A stretch of DNA of 64,000 bases from Novosphingobium sp. FKTRR1. GTDB taxonomy: Bacteria > Pseudomonadota > Alphaproteobacteria > Sphingomonadales > Sphingomonadaceae. The notes under the pieces were generated by a model. That model did no database searches. It saw nothing but the letters and a program-made list of their open reading frames with translations, and was not told where the DNA came from. The translations under genes and the position numbers were made by a program. The stretch is taken from positions 186,001 through 250,000 of the forward strand of contig NZ_JAIZDA010000004.1 in NCBI RefSeq assembly GCF_020404405.1, read 5' to 3'. This document shows, piece after piece, positions 1 through 10,974 of this stretch (positions within the stretch are counted from its first letter, which is position 1; the number at the start of each line of letters is the position of its first letter).

Positions 1-344
1 CCGCGCAGAACATTCCGCGCAAGTTTCTGACCGTCATCTTGTCCGAGATGGCGCGAGAGGGGATCGTGATCTCGCAACGCGGCCGTGACGGGGGCTACGA
101 GCTTGCTCTCCCGCCCGTTGACATCCGTTACGGTGACATCATCCGCCTGACGCGCGGCAGTCTTGCGCTGGTGCCCTGCGCCAGTCGCAATGCGCACGAA
201 ACCTGCGCGAACTGTCTGCCCGAGGCCGAATGCCGCCTGCGCGGGCTGATGCTGCAACTGCGCGATGAAATGGCCGCTATGCTCGACCGGGTCTCGCTGG
301 CCGACGCGATCACGCTGGAACCGCCCTTCGTCGGGGTTCCCTGA
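1..344 (+). CDS. Rrf2-family transcriptional regulator, 5' partial
   Basis: The reading frame is open from the window edge (codons in frame from base 3), so the true start lies upstream. The visible part holds the recognition end of the winged helix (IPRKFLTVIL, then GGYELA), typical of Rrf2/IscR/RirA regulators. It is followed by a cysteine cluster C-x8-C-x2-C-x5-C (PCAS...CANC...EAEC), the place where Rrf2 proteins bind an iron-sulfur cluster. A role as a cluster-sensing repressor of iron, sulfur or redox genes is inference. The four-cysteine spacing is not identical to classical IscR, so the exact subgroup is open. It ends 84 bases before bamD. Confidence 0.8.
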   Translation, partial: AQNIPRKFLTVILSEMAREGIVISQRGRDGGYELALPPVDIRYGDIIRLTRGSLALVPCASRNAHETCANCLPEAECRLRGLMLQLRDEMAAMLDRVSLADAITLEPPFVGVP

Positions 345-393
345 CCCGTTATCCGAACTCCGCGTTTGTTCCTAAGGTTTACGCGAACTTCAC

Positions 394-421
394 TTGGCGT
401 TCAGCGGGGTGCTGGTTATAG
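394..421 (+). promoter_or_regulatory. candidate sigma70-type promoter of bamD
   Basis: TTGGCG at 394-399 and TTATAG at 416-421 are separated by 16 bases. The expected transcription start would fall at or just before the bamD ATG at 429, which also lacks a clear Shine-Dalgarno sequence, so a leaderless or very short leader mRNA is possible. This was judged by eye only. Confidence 0.3.
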
Positions 422-428
422 CGGGCCC

Positions 429-1241
429 ATGACGCTTCAAGCCCTCGGCCGCAGCCCCTTGCGCCTTCCCGTCCTTGCCGCAGCAATCGTCGCCATCGGC
501 CTGACCGCCGGTTGTGGCGGTGGTCCGAAGGCCAAGAAGGACGTCGCCTATGTCGCGCGCGACGTCGACACGCTTTATGCAGCCGCCAAGGATCGGCTTG
601 ACCGGGGCGATGCCAAGCAGGCCGCAGCCCTGTTCGACGAGGTCGAGCGCCAGCATCCCTATTCGCCGTGGGCTCGCCGCGCCCAGTTGATGAGCGCGTT
701 CAGCTATTACGTCGCGCGCGATTACGTGAAGTCGGTGCAGGCGGCGCAGCGCTTCCTGTCGATTCACCCGGGCAACAAGGATGCGCCTTACGCCTACTAT
801 CTGATCGGCTTGTGCTATTATGAGCAGATCAGCGACGTAACCCGCGACCAGAAAATCACCCAGCAGGCGCTGCAATCGCTGACCGAGGTGATCCGCCGCT
901 ATCCCAACACGCAATACGCGACCGATGCGCGGCTGAAGCTCGATCTCGTCAACGATCACCTTGCCGGCAAGGAGATGGAGATCGGTCGCTTCTATGAACG
1001 CAGCGGCAAGTGGCTCGCCGGGGCGCTGCGCTTCCGCGTGGTGATCGACAAGTATCAGGCCACCAGCCATACGCCTGAGGCGCTTTACCGGTTGGTCGAA
1101 ACCTATCTGGCGCTCGGCCTGCCCGAAGAGGCGCAGAAATCGGCGGCGGTGCTCGGCAACAACTATCCGGGCAACGAATGGTATCAGCGCGCGTACAAGC
1201 TGATCAACGACAAGGCGCCGGGAATCACCGTCGCGGGGTGA
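429..1241 (+). CDS. bamD: Outer membrane protein assembly factor BamD
   Basis: The 270-residue product is a lipoprotein. A hydrophobic N-terminus ends in the lipobox LTAGC, after which come TPR-like helices (about residues 50-240) with the family hallmarks AAALFDEVERQHPYSPWA and PYAYYLIGLCYYEQ. BamD is the essential partner of BamA in folding beta-barrel proteins into the outer membrane and is anchored on its periplasmic face. An upstream TTG at 366 is possible, but the ATG at 429 puts the lipobox at the right distance. In alphaproteobacteria bamD is usually followed directly by recN and ligA. Here two minus-strand genes separate them. Confidence 0.93.
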   Translation: MTLQALGRSPLRLPVLAAAIVAIGLTAGCGGGPKAKKDVAYVARDVDTLYAAAKDRLDRGDAKQAAALFDEVERQHPYSPWARRAQLMSAFSYYVARDYVKSVQAAQRFLSIHPGNKDAPYAYYLIGLCYYEQISDVTRDQKITQQALQSLTEVIRRYPNTQYATDARLKLDLVNDHLAGKEMEIGRFYERSGKWLAGALRFRVVIDKYQATSHTPEALYRLVETYLALGLPEEAQKSAAVLGNNYPGNEWYQRAYKLINDKAPGITVAG

Positions 1242-1271
1242 ACGCCTGCCCCATTGTCATCCGACCAGAAA

Positions 1272-1304
1272 AAAGGCCGCGTCCGACATGGGACGCGGCC
1301 TTTC
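1272..1304. terminator. bidirectional rho-independent terminator
   Basis: A 10-bp GC stem (1275-1284 with 1291-1300) has a 6-base loop, an A tract on its left and a T tract on its right. It serves bamD from the left and the convergent glycosyltransferase gene from the right. Confidence 0.85.
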
Positions 1305-1334
1305 TTGTTGGTGATGATTCTGACGGCAGGAAAT

Positions 1335-2396
1335 TCAGGCGGCTTTGCGCCGTTCGCGTTGCGCTGCAGCCATGACCGCGCCAAGGAATTGGTCGGTTGC
1401 GTTGTCCCAGGTGTAGCTGGCGCCATGCACCGCAGCGCCGAGGCGGTCGCAGCGCAAGGCTCCTGCGATGGCGATGGAAAGATCCTCGTGCAGCACGCCG
1501 ACCCGCATCGGCAGATCGCCATTTGGACCATAGCCGGCGGCGCCGACGATATCGAGCGGACCGGCTACCGGGTAGGCGGCGACAGGCAAGCCGCAAGCCA
1601 TCGCTTCGATCATCACCAGACCAAAGGTGTCGGTCTTGCTCGGGAACACGAACACGTCGGCCGAGCAATAGGCCCGCGCGAGTTTCTCGCCTGCCAGCGG
1701 CCCAAGGAACGTGACTTGCGGATAGGCCGCGCGCAAGCTGGCGAGATCGGGACCACCGCCAACCACGACCTTGCTTCCCGGTGTCTCGGCATCGAGGAAG
1801 GCGCGCAAGTTCTTCTCGACCGCAACCCTGCCGACGTTGAGCTGTATCGGCCTTGGCAGATCGGCCAGTTCGGGCAGGGGTTCATGATTGGGGCGGAACA
1901 GCGCGGCGTCGATCCCGCGCGACCAGATGCTGGTATGCGTGATGCCGTGCCCGGCCAGTTCGGCCTGCAATGTCGGCGTCGCGACAAGCACCGTCTCGCT
2001 GGCGGCATGGAAGCGTCGCATGATCGGCCAGAATCGTGCAGGGGAAAGGCCCGTCCGCACCGCCGCATAATCGGGAAACCGGGTGTGGAATGCGCTGGTG
2101 AATGGCACGTCGTTGGCGCGGCACCATGCGCGCGCGCTCCAGCCGATCGGGCCTTCTGTGGAAATATGGACGATATCCGGGCGGAAAGCGCGCAACCGGC
2201 GGCGCGTGCCGAAACGGGGCGCCATGGCCAGCCGGATTTCGCTGTAGCCGGGCAAGCCAACGGTCAGGAATTGGGCCGGAGTGATCAGTTCGACCGTGAT
2301 GCCGCGCGCGCGAAGTCGATCGACCGTGGTCGCCAGCGTGCGCACGACGCCATTTACTTGCGGGTGCCAGGCGTCGGTGCAGATGGCAATCCTCAT
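1335..2396 (-). CDS. GT4-type glycosyltransferase, candidate glycolipid synthase (Agt/MgtA-like)
   Basis: The 353-residue protein has the GT-B fold of CAZy family GT4. Its N-terminus (MRIAICTDAWHPQVNGVVRT) carries the acceptor-side loop typical of lipid glycosyltransferases and alpha-mannosyltransferases. The donor-site segment near the C-terminus reads FVFPSKTDTFGLVMIEAMA, with the EX7E glutamate region. It overlaps the upstream metallophosphoesterase gene by 4 bases (ATGA), so the two are co-translated. By analogy with the PlcP-Agt pairs of rhizobia and marine alphaproteobacteria it may add sugars to diacylglycerol. The acceptor and sugar are inference. A different glycolipid or exopolysaccharide role is possible. 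Confidence 0.8.
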   Translation of the reverse strand: MRIAICTDAWHPQVNGVVRTLATTVDRLRARGITVELITPAQFLTVGLPGYSEIRLAMAPRFGTRRRLRAFRPDIVHISTEGPIGWSARAWCRANDVPFTSAFHTRFPDYAAVRTGLSPARFWPIMRRFHAASETVLVATPTLQAELAGHGITHTSIWSRGIDAALFRPNHEPLPELADLPRPIQLNVGRVAVEKNLRAFLDAETPGSKVVVGGGPDLASLRAAYPQVTFLGPLAGEKLARAYCSADVFVFPSKTDTFGLVMIEAMACGLPVAAYPVAGPLDIVGAAGYGPNGDLPMRVGVLHEDLSIAIAGALRCDRLGAAVHGASYTWDNATDQFLGAVMAAAQRERRKAA

Positions 2397-3337
2397 GCAT
2401 CCTGCCTTTCGCGGCTGGGCTGTTGGTCGGTTGCCGGCTCGTCGGCCGGAGCAATGGTTTCTGCAACGACCACGCCGTCAACGGTCTGCTGACGCGCGCT
2501 CTCGGCTGCCCAGTCGATTATGCTCATCTCGCCGACATGATCTTCGACCAGCGCAGTGCAGCTTTCGACCCAATCACCGTCGTTATAATAGGTGATGTCG
2601 CCGATCTTGCGAATCTCGGCATAGTGGATGTGTCCGCACACCACGCCGTCCACGCCCATGTCGCGCGCCGCGTGGGCGACCGCTTCTTCGAAGTCGCAGA
2701 TGAACTGAACCGCGTTCTTCACCCGCTTCTTCAGGTAAGCCGACAGCGACCAGTAGGGCAGCTTGAAATGGCGCCGGACGATGTTGAACCAGCGATTGAG
2801 CTTGAGCAGCACCTCGTAGGCCTTGTCGCCAAGGAAGGCGAGCCAGCGCGCATAAAGCACGATGCCGTCGAAGCCGTCGCCATGCGTCACCAGCAGACGG
2901 CGGCCATCGGCGGTGACGTGGATCGTGTCGAGTGCCAGTTCGACGCCGCCAAAGCTCATCCCCGCATAAGGGCGCAGCATTTCATCATGATTGCCCGCGA
3001 TCAGGACGACGCGGGTGCCACGATGCGCCATCTTGAGGATGCGGCGAACGACCTCGTTGTGCTCGTCGGGCCAGTACCAGCCGCGCGACAGCCGCCAGCC
3101 ATCGACGATATCGCCGACCAGATAGAGCGTCTCACACTCGATCGAGGACAGGAAATCGAGCAGCATCGTGGCGTTGCAGCCGCGGGTGCCAAGATGGATA
3201 TCGGAGATCCACACCGTGCGGACCTTACGCTTCGGACGGAACCCGCGCGGTTCGGGCAAGTCCAGCCAGGCGGGGATCGAAGTGGCCAGTTCGGTGATGG
3301 AGGGCAGAGCCCCCTTGGCAATGGCACGATGCGACAT
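2393..3337 (-). CDS. Metallophosphoesterase, PlcP / UDP-2,3-diacylglucosamine diphosphatase type
   Basis: The 314-residue calcineurin-like phosphoesterase shows all metal-binding motifs in order: SDIHLG, GDIVDGW, GNHDE, THGDGFD and GHIHYAE. Automatic annotation usually calls this family UDP-2,3-diacylglucosamine diphosphatase, but the characterised member PlcP of Sinorhizobium is a phospholipase C that strips head groups from phospholipids during phosphate starvation. The adjoining lipid-type glycosyltransferase favours the PlcP reading. The ATG at 3337 is chosen because GAGGGG lies 6-7 bases upstream on the minus strand. A GTG at 3355 lacks such a site. A Pho-box-like repeat lies 72-89 bases upstream. 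Confidence 0.8.
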   Translation of the reverse strand: MSHRAIAKGALPSITELATSIPAWLDLPEPRGFRPKRKVRTVWISDIHLGTRGCNATMLLDFLSSIECETLYLVGDIVDGWRLSRGWYWPDEHNEVVRRILKMAHRGTRVVLIAGNHDEMLRPYAGMSFGGVELALDTIHVTADGRRLLVTHGDGFDGIVLYARWLAFLGDKAYEVLLKLNRWFNIVRRHFKLPYWSLSAYLKKRVKNAVQFICDFEEAVAHAARDMGVDGVVCGHIHYAEIRKIGDITYYNDGDWVESCTALVEDHVGEMSIIDWAAESARQQTVDGVVVAETIAPADEPATDQQPSRERQDA

Positions 3338-3408
3338 CAATGTGCCCCTCAGCACGGTGGTTGATGTCTTGATGCTTTGTCACATTTGCAAGTCGGACAT
3401 ATGTCACC

Positions 3409-3426
3409 CTGTCATGATTGCGTCAT
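3409..3426. promoter_or_regulatory. candidate Pho box (PhoB site)
   Basis: CTGTCAT at 3409-3415 and GCGTCAT at 3420-3426 are direct repeats exactly 11 bases apart. This matches the alphaproteobacterial PhoB pattern of CTGTCAT repeats with a 4-base gap (7/7 and 5/7 matches). Two further GTCAC words occur at 3379-3383 and 3403-3407. The site lies between the divergent plcP-like gene and recN. The repeats read toward recN, which is the less usual orientation for control of the plcP-like gene. Confidence 0.4.
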
Positions 3427-3538
3427 GTGGCGCAGACCTGTTCCGGCGTGATCCGCAAAACCAATTTGGCGACGATCCAGCCGGGAAAGCACGGAACAAA
3501 GGGTGACTTCGTTTTGCGCGCGCGCTATGTGTCAGGCG

Positions 3539-5230
3539 ATGCTGACTGGCCTATCCATTCGCAACATCGTCCTGATCGAAGCGCTCGACCTCGCTTTCGG
3601 GCAGGGCCTTGGCGTGCTGACCGGCGAAACCGGGGCGGGCAAGTCGATTCTGCTGGATTCGCTCGGACTGGTGCTTGGGGATCGCGCCGATGCGGGGCTG
3701 GTCCGCGCCGGCACCGATCAGGCAAGCGTGACGGCCACTTTCGAGTTTGCCGAACTGCCCGTTGCGTTGCGTAACACGCTGGCCGAAGCGGAAATCGATG
3801 TCGAGCCGGGTGAAGCACTGATCATCAAGCGCCGCTTGCGCGCTGACGGTGGCAGCAAGGCGTTCGTCAACGATCAGCCGGTCGGCGTGGCGTTGTTGCG
3901 CGAACTGGCGCGCAGTCTCGTCGAACTGCATGGCCAGCACGATGACCGTGGGCTGGTCAACGCGCGCGGGCATCGCGCCTTGCTCGATCGCTATGCCGGG
4001 GCAGCCAGCGCGGATGTGGCCGAGGCATGGCACCGCTGGCGCGCAGCCGAAGCGGCGCTGGCAGCAGCCCGGACCGAGGTCCAGTCGGCCAAGGATGAAC
4101 AGGACTTGCTGCTGGCGCATCTTGCGCAACTGACCGAACTGAGCCCGCAAGTGGGTGAAGAGGACGAACTTGCCGGGCAACGTGCCGCCATGCAGAAGGG
4201 TGAGCGGCTCTCGGGCGATCTGGCCGAACTGCAACACTTGTGGAGCGGATCGGATTCGGCGCTCGCCAGCCTGCGCAGCGCGGCACGACGGCTTGACCGT
4301 ATCGCCGGGGAACACCCGCTACTGGCGCAGGCGCTTGAATCGCTCGATCGTGCGGTGATCGAGGCTGGGGAGGCCGAAGATCGGATCGGCGCCGCCGCCG
4401 AGGCGCTTGCGCATGATCCCGCGTTGCTCGATCGGATCGAGACGCGGCTGTTCGAGCTGCGCGCTGCTGCGCGCAAGCATGCCTGTGCGGTCGACGATCT
4501 GCCTGCGCGGATGCTGGCCATGCGCGCGCAGCTTGACGCGATTGAGGGGGGCGAGGCACATATCGTCGAACTTGACCGCGCTGCGCAGGATGCCGGGCTC
4601 GATTATCGCGCCAAGGCTGAGGCGCTTTCGGTGACGCGGGCCGAGGCGGCGGTGCGACTGGACAAGGCCGTGGCCGCCGAACTGGTACCGCTGAAACTCG
4701 ATTCCGCGCGCTTTCGCACAGCCGTCGTCCGTCTGCCCGAAGATCGGTGGGGTTCAGGCGGCGTCGATGCGGTCGAATTCCTCATCGCCACCAATCCCGG
4801 CGCCGAGTTCGCGCCGCTGGGCAAGATCGCCAGCGGGGGCGAACTGTCGCGTTTCATTCTCGCTCTCAAGGTCGCGTTGGCCGAACAAGGTGGCGCGGCA
4901 ACCGTGATCTTTGATGAGATCGACCGGGGCGTGGGTGGCGCGGTGGCCAGCGCCATTGGCGAACGGCTTGCCCGGCTGGCCGGGCAGGGCCGGGACGATG
5001 GCGGGCAATTGCTGGCGGTCACGCACAGCCCTCAGGTCGCTGCACGGGGCAACACGCATTACCTGATCGCCAAGGCGAGTGCCGATGAGGATGGGGGCAC
5101 GGTCACGCGCACTTCGGTCCACCGTCTCGATGCTTGCGGGCGGCAGGAGGAGATCGCCCGGATGCTTTCGGGCGCTGAAATCACGCCCGAAGCGCGCGCA
5201 CAGGCGGATCGACTGCTGGAACAGGCTTGA
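3539..5230 (+). CDS. recN: DNA repair protein RecN
   Basis: The 563-residue SMC-like ATPase has a Walker A motif GETGAGKS near residue 35, a glutamine-rich RecN signature LHGQHDD, long coiled-coil arms in the middle, and near the C-terminus the ABC signature SGGELSRF plus Walker B VIFDEIDRGVGG. RecN holds broken DNA ends and promotes RecA-dependent double-strand break repair. The ATG at 3539 gives the normal N-terminus MLTGLSIRNIVLI. A longer frame from 3503 adds residues not seen in the family. I found no clear SOS box (GTTC-N7-GTTC) upstream. It is followed at once by a GNAT gene and ligA, apparently one operon. Confidence 0.95.
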   Translation: MLTGLSIRNIVLIEALDLAFGQGLGVLTGETGAGKSILLDSLGLVLGDRADAGLVRAGTDQASVTATFEFAELPVALRNTLAEAEIDVEPGEALIIKRRLRADGGSKAFVNDQPVGVALLRELARSLVELHGQHDDRGLVNARGHRALLDRYAGAASADVAEAWHRWRAAEAALAAARTEVQSAKDEQDLLLAHLAQLTELSPQVGEEDELAGQRAAMQKGERLSGDLAELQHLWSGSDSALASLRSAARRLDRIAGEHPLLAQALESLDRAVIEAGEAEDRIGAAAEALAHDPALLDRIETRLFELRAAARKHACAVDDLPARMLAMRAQLDAIEGGEAHIVELDRAAQDAGLDYRAKAEALSVTRAEAAVRLDKAVAAELVPLKLDSARFRTAVVRLPEDRWGSGGVDAVEFLIATNPGAEFAPLGKIASGGELSRFILALKVALAEQGGAATVIFDEIDRGVGGAVASAIGERLARLAGQGRDDGGQLLAVTHSPQVAARGNTHYLIAKASADEDGGTVTRTSVHRLDACGRQEEIARMLSGAEITPEARAQADRLLEQA

Positions 5231-5232
5231 GC

Positions 5233-7991
<2,759 letters not shown>

Positions 7992-8021
7992 TGGCAGGGC
8001 TTGAGGAAAGGGGCTGATACG

Positions 8022-8645
8022 ATGGCACTTCACACCTGGTGGCTCTATGCCGTCACTGTATTCTTCGTTTCGGCAACGCCGGGGCCGAACATGCTCCACG
8101 TGATGGCGCGCAGCATCGAACTGGGGCTGGTCCGCTCGTTCGCGGCAATGGCCGGGTGCTTTGTCGCGGTGTTGAGCCTGCTGAGCGCATCGGCGCTGGG
8201 GTTGACCGCGCTGCTGCTGGCCATTCCGGGGGCGTTCACCGTGCTGCGGCTGGCGGGCGCAGCCTACCTGATCTGGCTGGGCTACAACGCATGGACGGCC
8301 AAGGATGCACCGATCGACATCGGCAGCGGCGAGGTCAGCGCGGCGCTGTCGCCGTGGCGCGTGTTCGCCAAGGCTTTTGCGGTCGGCATCAGCAATCCCA
8401 AGGCTTTGCTGTTTGCCGCGGCGTTCCTGCCCCAGTTCATCGACGCCTCCGCTCCCAAGGGAGCGCAGTTCGCGGTGATGGTGGCGACGTTCGCGGTGAT
8501 CGAGATCTCGTGGTACTTCGTCTATGCGGTCGGCGGTCGTTCGATCGCGCAGTTCCTTGAGCGTCCCGCGCCGCGCAAGCTGTTCAACCGCCTGACCGGC
8601 GGAGCCTTCGTGGCGTTCGGTCTGGCCATGGCTGGATCACGCTGA
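8022..8645 (+). CDS. LysE/RhtB family amino-acid exporter
   Basis: The 207-residue membrane protein opens with the family signature FFVSATPGPNMLHVMARSIE and has about six hydrophobic segments. It also carries GISNPKALLFAAAFLPQF, the conserved NPK motif of LysE-type translocators. Such proteins export amino acids or related small metabolites by proton exchange across the inner membrane. The substrate is unknown. The ATG at 8022 fits the family N-terminus; a frame from 8001 adds seven residues. Its stop codon shares one base with the start of the next gene (TGATG), so the pair is co-translated. Confidence 0.88.
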   Translation: MALHTWWLYAVTVFFVSATPGPNMLHVMARSIELGLVRSFAAMAGCFVAVLSLLSASALGLTALLLAIPGAFTVLRLAGAAYLIWLGYNAWTAKDAPIDIGSGEVSAALSPWRVFAKAFAVGISNPKALLFAAAFLPQFIDASAPKGAQFAVMVATFAVIEISWYFVYAVGGRSIAQFLERPAPRKLFNRLTGGAFVAFGLAMAGSR

Positions 8646-9154
8646 TGGACCTTGCTGAACTGACCGCGCCGGGGATTGCGGCGGGCGACCTGCTTGCTGC
8701 GCGCGGGGAAAGCATTGCGGTAGTCGATGGCGCAACCGGCGGGCTGATTTCAGCAGGCCTGCTCGCGCGCGCCGGAGCCTCGGCATACTACAAGGGCGGC
8801 GGAGTGATCTATTCGCTCAAAGGGCGGCGGATCGTGCTGGGGCATGAGCCGGGCTCGTTGCGCGGCCTTACCTCGGCCACCGAAGCCTATGCACTGGCGC
8901 AGGCCGAACTGATCCGCGCGCGCTATGACGCCGATTGGGGCATTGCCGAAACCGGCGCTGCCGGGCCGGGCAAGCACCCGCTGGGTGTCGCTTCGGGTAC
9001 CAGCGCAATCGCCATTGTCGGGCCTCAAGCGCAGCGCGCGTCAATCACCGTGCAGACCGGCAGCGAGGATCGGCTCGGTAACATGGAGGCGTTTGCGCAC
9101 GCCGCGCTGACGTTGCTGTGCGACGTGCTGGGCGCCGCTCAGCCGCCCGCGTAA
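8645..9154 (+). CDS. CinA C-terminal-domain family protein, divergent
   Basis: The 169-residue single-domain protein resembles the nicotinamide-nucleotide deamidase (PncC/CinA) fold: a TGGLISAGLLARAG helix, YKGGGVIYS, and ETGAAGP for the usual G(I/V)AGP segment. The normal nucleophile motif ESCTGG reads DGATGG, so the catalytic serine of canonical PncC appears to be absent. The protein may have lost that activity or changed it. It is coupled to the LysE-type exporter by a one-base overlap and runs tail-to-tail into the enoyl-CoA hydratase gene with a 16-base overlap. Confidence 0.72.
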   Translation: MDLAELTAPGIAAGDLLAARGESIAVVDGATGGLISAGLLARAGASAYYKGGGVIYSLKGRRIVLGHEPGSLRGLTSATEAYALAQAELIRARYDADWGIAETGAAGPGKHPLGVASGTSAIAIVGPQAQRASITVQTGSEDRLGNMEAFAHAALTLLCDVLGAAQPPA

Positions 9155-9951
9155 TTGGGACGCCGCTTTTCGAGAAACGCCTGCATCCCTTCCTGAAAGT
9201 CCGGGCTGGCGGCGGTCATCAACTGGTTGCGGTTCTCGATCGCCATCGCCGCTTCAAGGCTTGGCGCGTCGATGGCAAGATTGATGCCCTCCTTGGTCAT
9301 GCGCAGCCCCATCGGCGAGGCGGCCAGCAGTTCCTCGACCAGCCGCTCGCCCGCAGCTTCGAGATCGGCGTCAGGCACAACTTCTGAGACAAGGCCCGTC
9401 GCCAGCGCGCGCTGGGCATGGATGAAGCGGCCGGTCAGCATCAGTTCGCTCGCCACCGATGTGCCGACGAGGCGCGGCAGGAAGTAGCTGCAGCCCATGT
9501 CGCACGCGGTCAGCCCCAGCTTGATGTAGGCGGCGTTCATCCTCGCGCTTTCGCCAGCGATGCGGATGTCGGAGGCGAGCACGAAGCTGAAGCCACCGCC
9601 GCAAGCCGCCCCTTGGATCAGCGACACGATCGGCTGCGGGCAGCGACGCATCCGAACATAAACGTCGGCGAGATAGCCCTGAAAGCCATAACCACCGGCA
9701 AACGGGACGCTATCATGGCCGCTCTCGCTGCGGTCGCGGATGTCGAGGCCGGCGCAGAATGCCCGCCCGGCCCCGCGCATCACCACGACCCGCGTGGTCC
9801 GATCATGAACCAGCCGTCCGAAATAGTCCGCCAGTTCGCCGACCATGGTGGCGGTGATGGCATTGAGCGAATCGGGCCGATTGAGCGTCAACCAGTCGGC
9901 TGCTCCGCGCCGTTCGATCGTGATCGTCCGATAGTCATCCGGATATGCCAT
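9139..9951 (-). CDS. Enoyl-CoA hydratase/isomerase family protein
   Basis: The 270-residue crotonase-fold protein has the oxyanion-hole segments RAFCAGLDIRD and GAACGGGFSFVLASDIRIA, and the helix DMGCSYFLPRLVG. The usual first catalytic Glu of hydratases is not evident, while an aspartate (ACDMG) sits at the second catalytic site, so isomerase or other crotonase chemistry is as likely as hydration. The ATG at 9951 follows GGGAG on the minus strand; an in-frame TTG at 9966 would bury that site. A 20-bp palindrome lies 17 bases upstream and may be its operator. Confidence 0.85.
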   Translation of the reverse strand: MAYPDDYRTITIERRGAADWLTLNRPDSLNAITATMVGELADYFGRLVHDRTTRVVVMRGAGRAFCAGLDIRDRSESGHDSVPFAGGYGFQGYLADVYVRMRRCPQPIVSLIQGAACGGGFSFVLASDIRIAGESARMNAAYIKLGLTACDMGCSYFLPRLVGTSVASELMLTGRFIHAQRALATGLVSEVVPDADLEAAGERLVEELLAASPMGLRMTKEGINLAIDAPSLEAAMAIENRNQLMTAASPDFQEGMQAFLEKRRPNYAGG

Positions 9952-9967
9952 CGCCGCCGCTCCCAAG

Positions 9968-9987
9968 CCTTAATCGTTTGATTAAGG
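9968..9987. promoter_or_regulatory. 20-bp palindrome upstream of enoyl-CoA hydratase
   Basis: The arms CCTTAATC (9968-9975) and GATTAAGG (9980-9987) are perfect inverted repeats around GTTT. The element lies between prmA and the hydratase start. It looks like an operator for a dimeric regulator, TetR type by length and symmetry. It could also form an 8-bp RNA hairpin ending the prmA transcript, but no T tract follows. Confidence 0.45.
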
Positions 9988-10017
9988 GGTAGGGCGGGCG
10001 AGGGCTTTCGGCAAGTG

Positions 10018-10974
10018 TTACCAGCGGCGCGACCATTCGGGCAGCTTGCCCACAGCGCTTGCCCGGATGCGGCCGTGGCTGCGGCGGCGCAGCCACAGCA
10101 CCGACCAGTCGCCACGGGTCAACCGTGCCGCCAGCCTCAGACCGGCGCGCGCATAGGCGGCGCGCACGGCGGGCTCCTGCGTGGTCAGCAGTCCGGACAG
10201 CAACACACTGCCGCCGGGCACAACACTGTCGGCAAAGTCCGGCGCCAGTTCGACCAGCGGCCCTGCAAGGATGTTGGCGATCAGCAGATCGAACGGCGCG
10301 CTGGCCCGGATCAGCGGGTGGTCGGTGCCCGCTGCGATGACCATCGCCAGCTTGCCCGGTCCATCGCCTAGCGGGACGTGGTTGGTATCGGCGTTCAGCG
10401 CCATGACTGGGCCGCAGACTGCATCGATATCGCTCGCCAGCGCCCGAGCGTGCGGCCACAGGTACAGTCCGGCAAAGGCCAGCAGCCCGGTTCCTGTGCC
10501 GATATCGGCCAGACTGCGCACGATCACGCCCTGCGCCTTCATGTGGGCAAGCATGGCCAGACAACCGGCGGTCGTCGCATGCTGGCCGGTGCCGAAGGCC
10601 AAACTGGCGGGGATCACGAAATCGCGGACACCGGGTTCCTCGAGCGGCGCGTAATCAGGCGTATGGACATGGAACGGCCCCTCGCGGATCGGTTCCACCC
10701 CAGCCTGACTGAGTGTGACCCAATCGGTTTCGGGCAACTTCTCGACCACCGGTTTGGGCATGCCATCGACGAACAATGCGGCGATTGCGGCCCGGTCGGC
10801 AGCGGTCGGCTTGCGGTCGAACCATGCCTCCAACTGCCAGTCATCGGGCCGGTCCTCGGCGATCTCGCTGCCTGCGATGACGATATCGCCATCCCAGTCG
10901 AACACGTCCTCATGCGCGATCAGGGCCGCCTGCACGACGTCACGCGGGGCTAGGACGGTGATTTTCCAACTCAT
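10018..10974 (-). CDS. prmA: Ribosomal protein L11 methyltransferase PrmA
   Basis: The 318-residue SAM-dependent methyltransferase has an N-terminal L11-recognition part (MSWKITVLAPRDVVQAAL) and a C-terminal class I methyltransferase fold. The fold carries the PrmA signature FGTGQHATTAGCL, motif I DIGTGTGLLAFAGLYLW, and the NPPY-like segment LLIANILAGPL. It methylates lysines and the N-terminus of ribosomal protein L11. The ATG at 10974 overlaps the stop of the metallo-beta-lactamase gene (ATGA), so prmA is third in an SDR - beta-lactamase - prmA operon. Confidence 0.92.
   Translation of the reverse strand: MSWKITVLAPRDVVQAALIAHEDVFDWDGDIVIAGSEIAEDRPDDWQLEAWFDRKPTAADRAAIAALFVDGMPKPVVEKLPETDWVTLSQAGVEPIREGPFHVHTPDYAPLEEPGVRDFVIPASLAFGTGQHATTAGCLAMLAHMKAQGVIVRSLADIGTGTGLLAFAGLYLWPHARALASDIDAVCGPVMALNADTNHVPLGDGPGKLAMVIAAGTDHPLIRASAPFDLLIANILAGPLVELAPDFADSVVPGGSVLLSGLLTTQEPAVRAAYARAGLRLAARLTRGDWSVLWLRRRSHGRIRASAVGKLPEWSRRW

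Noticed and set aside
3356..3538. Possible SOS (LexA) box before recN
   Set aside because: No GTTC-N7-GTTC or close match was found; the regular repeats fit a Pho-type pattern better.
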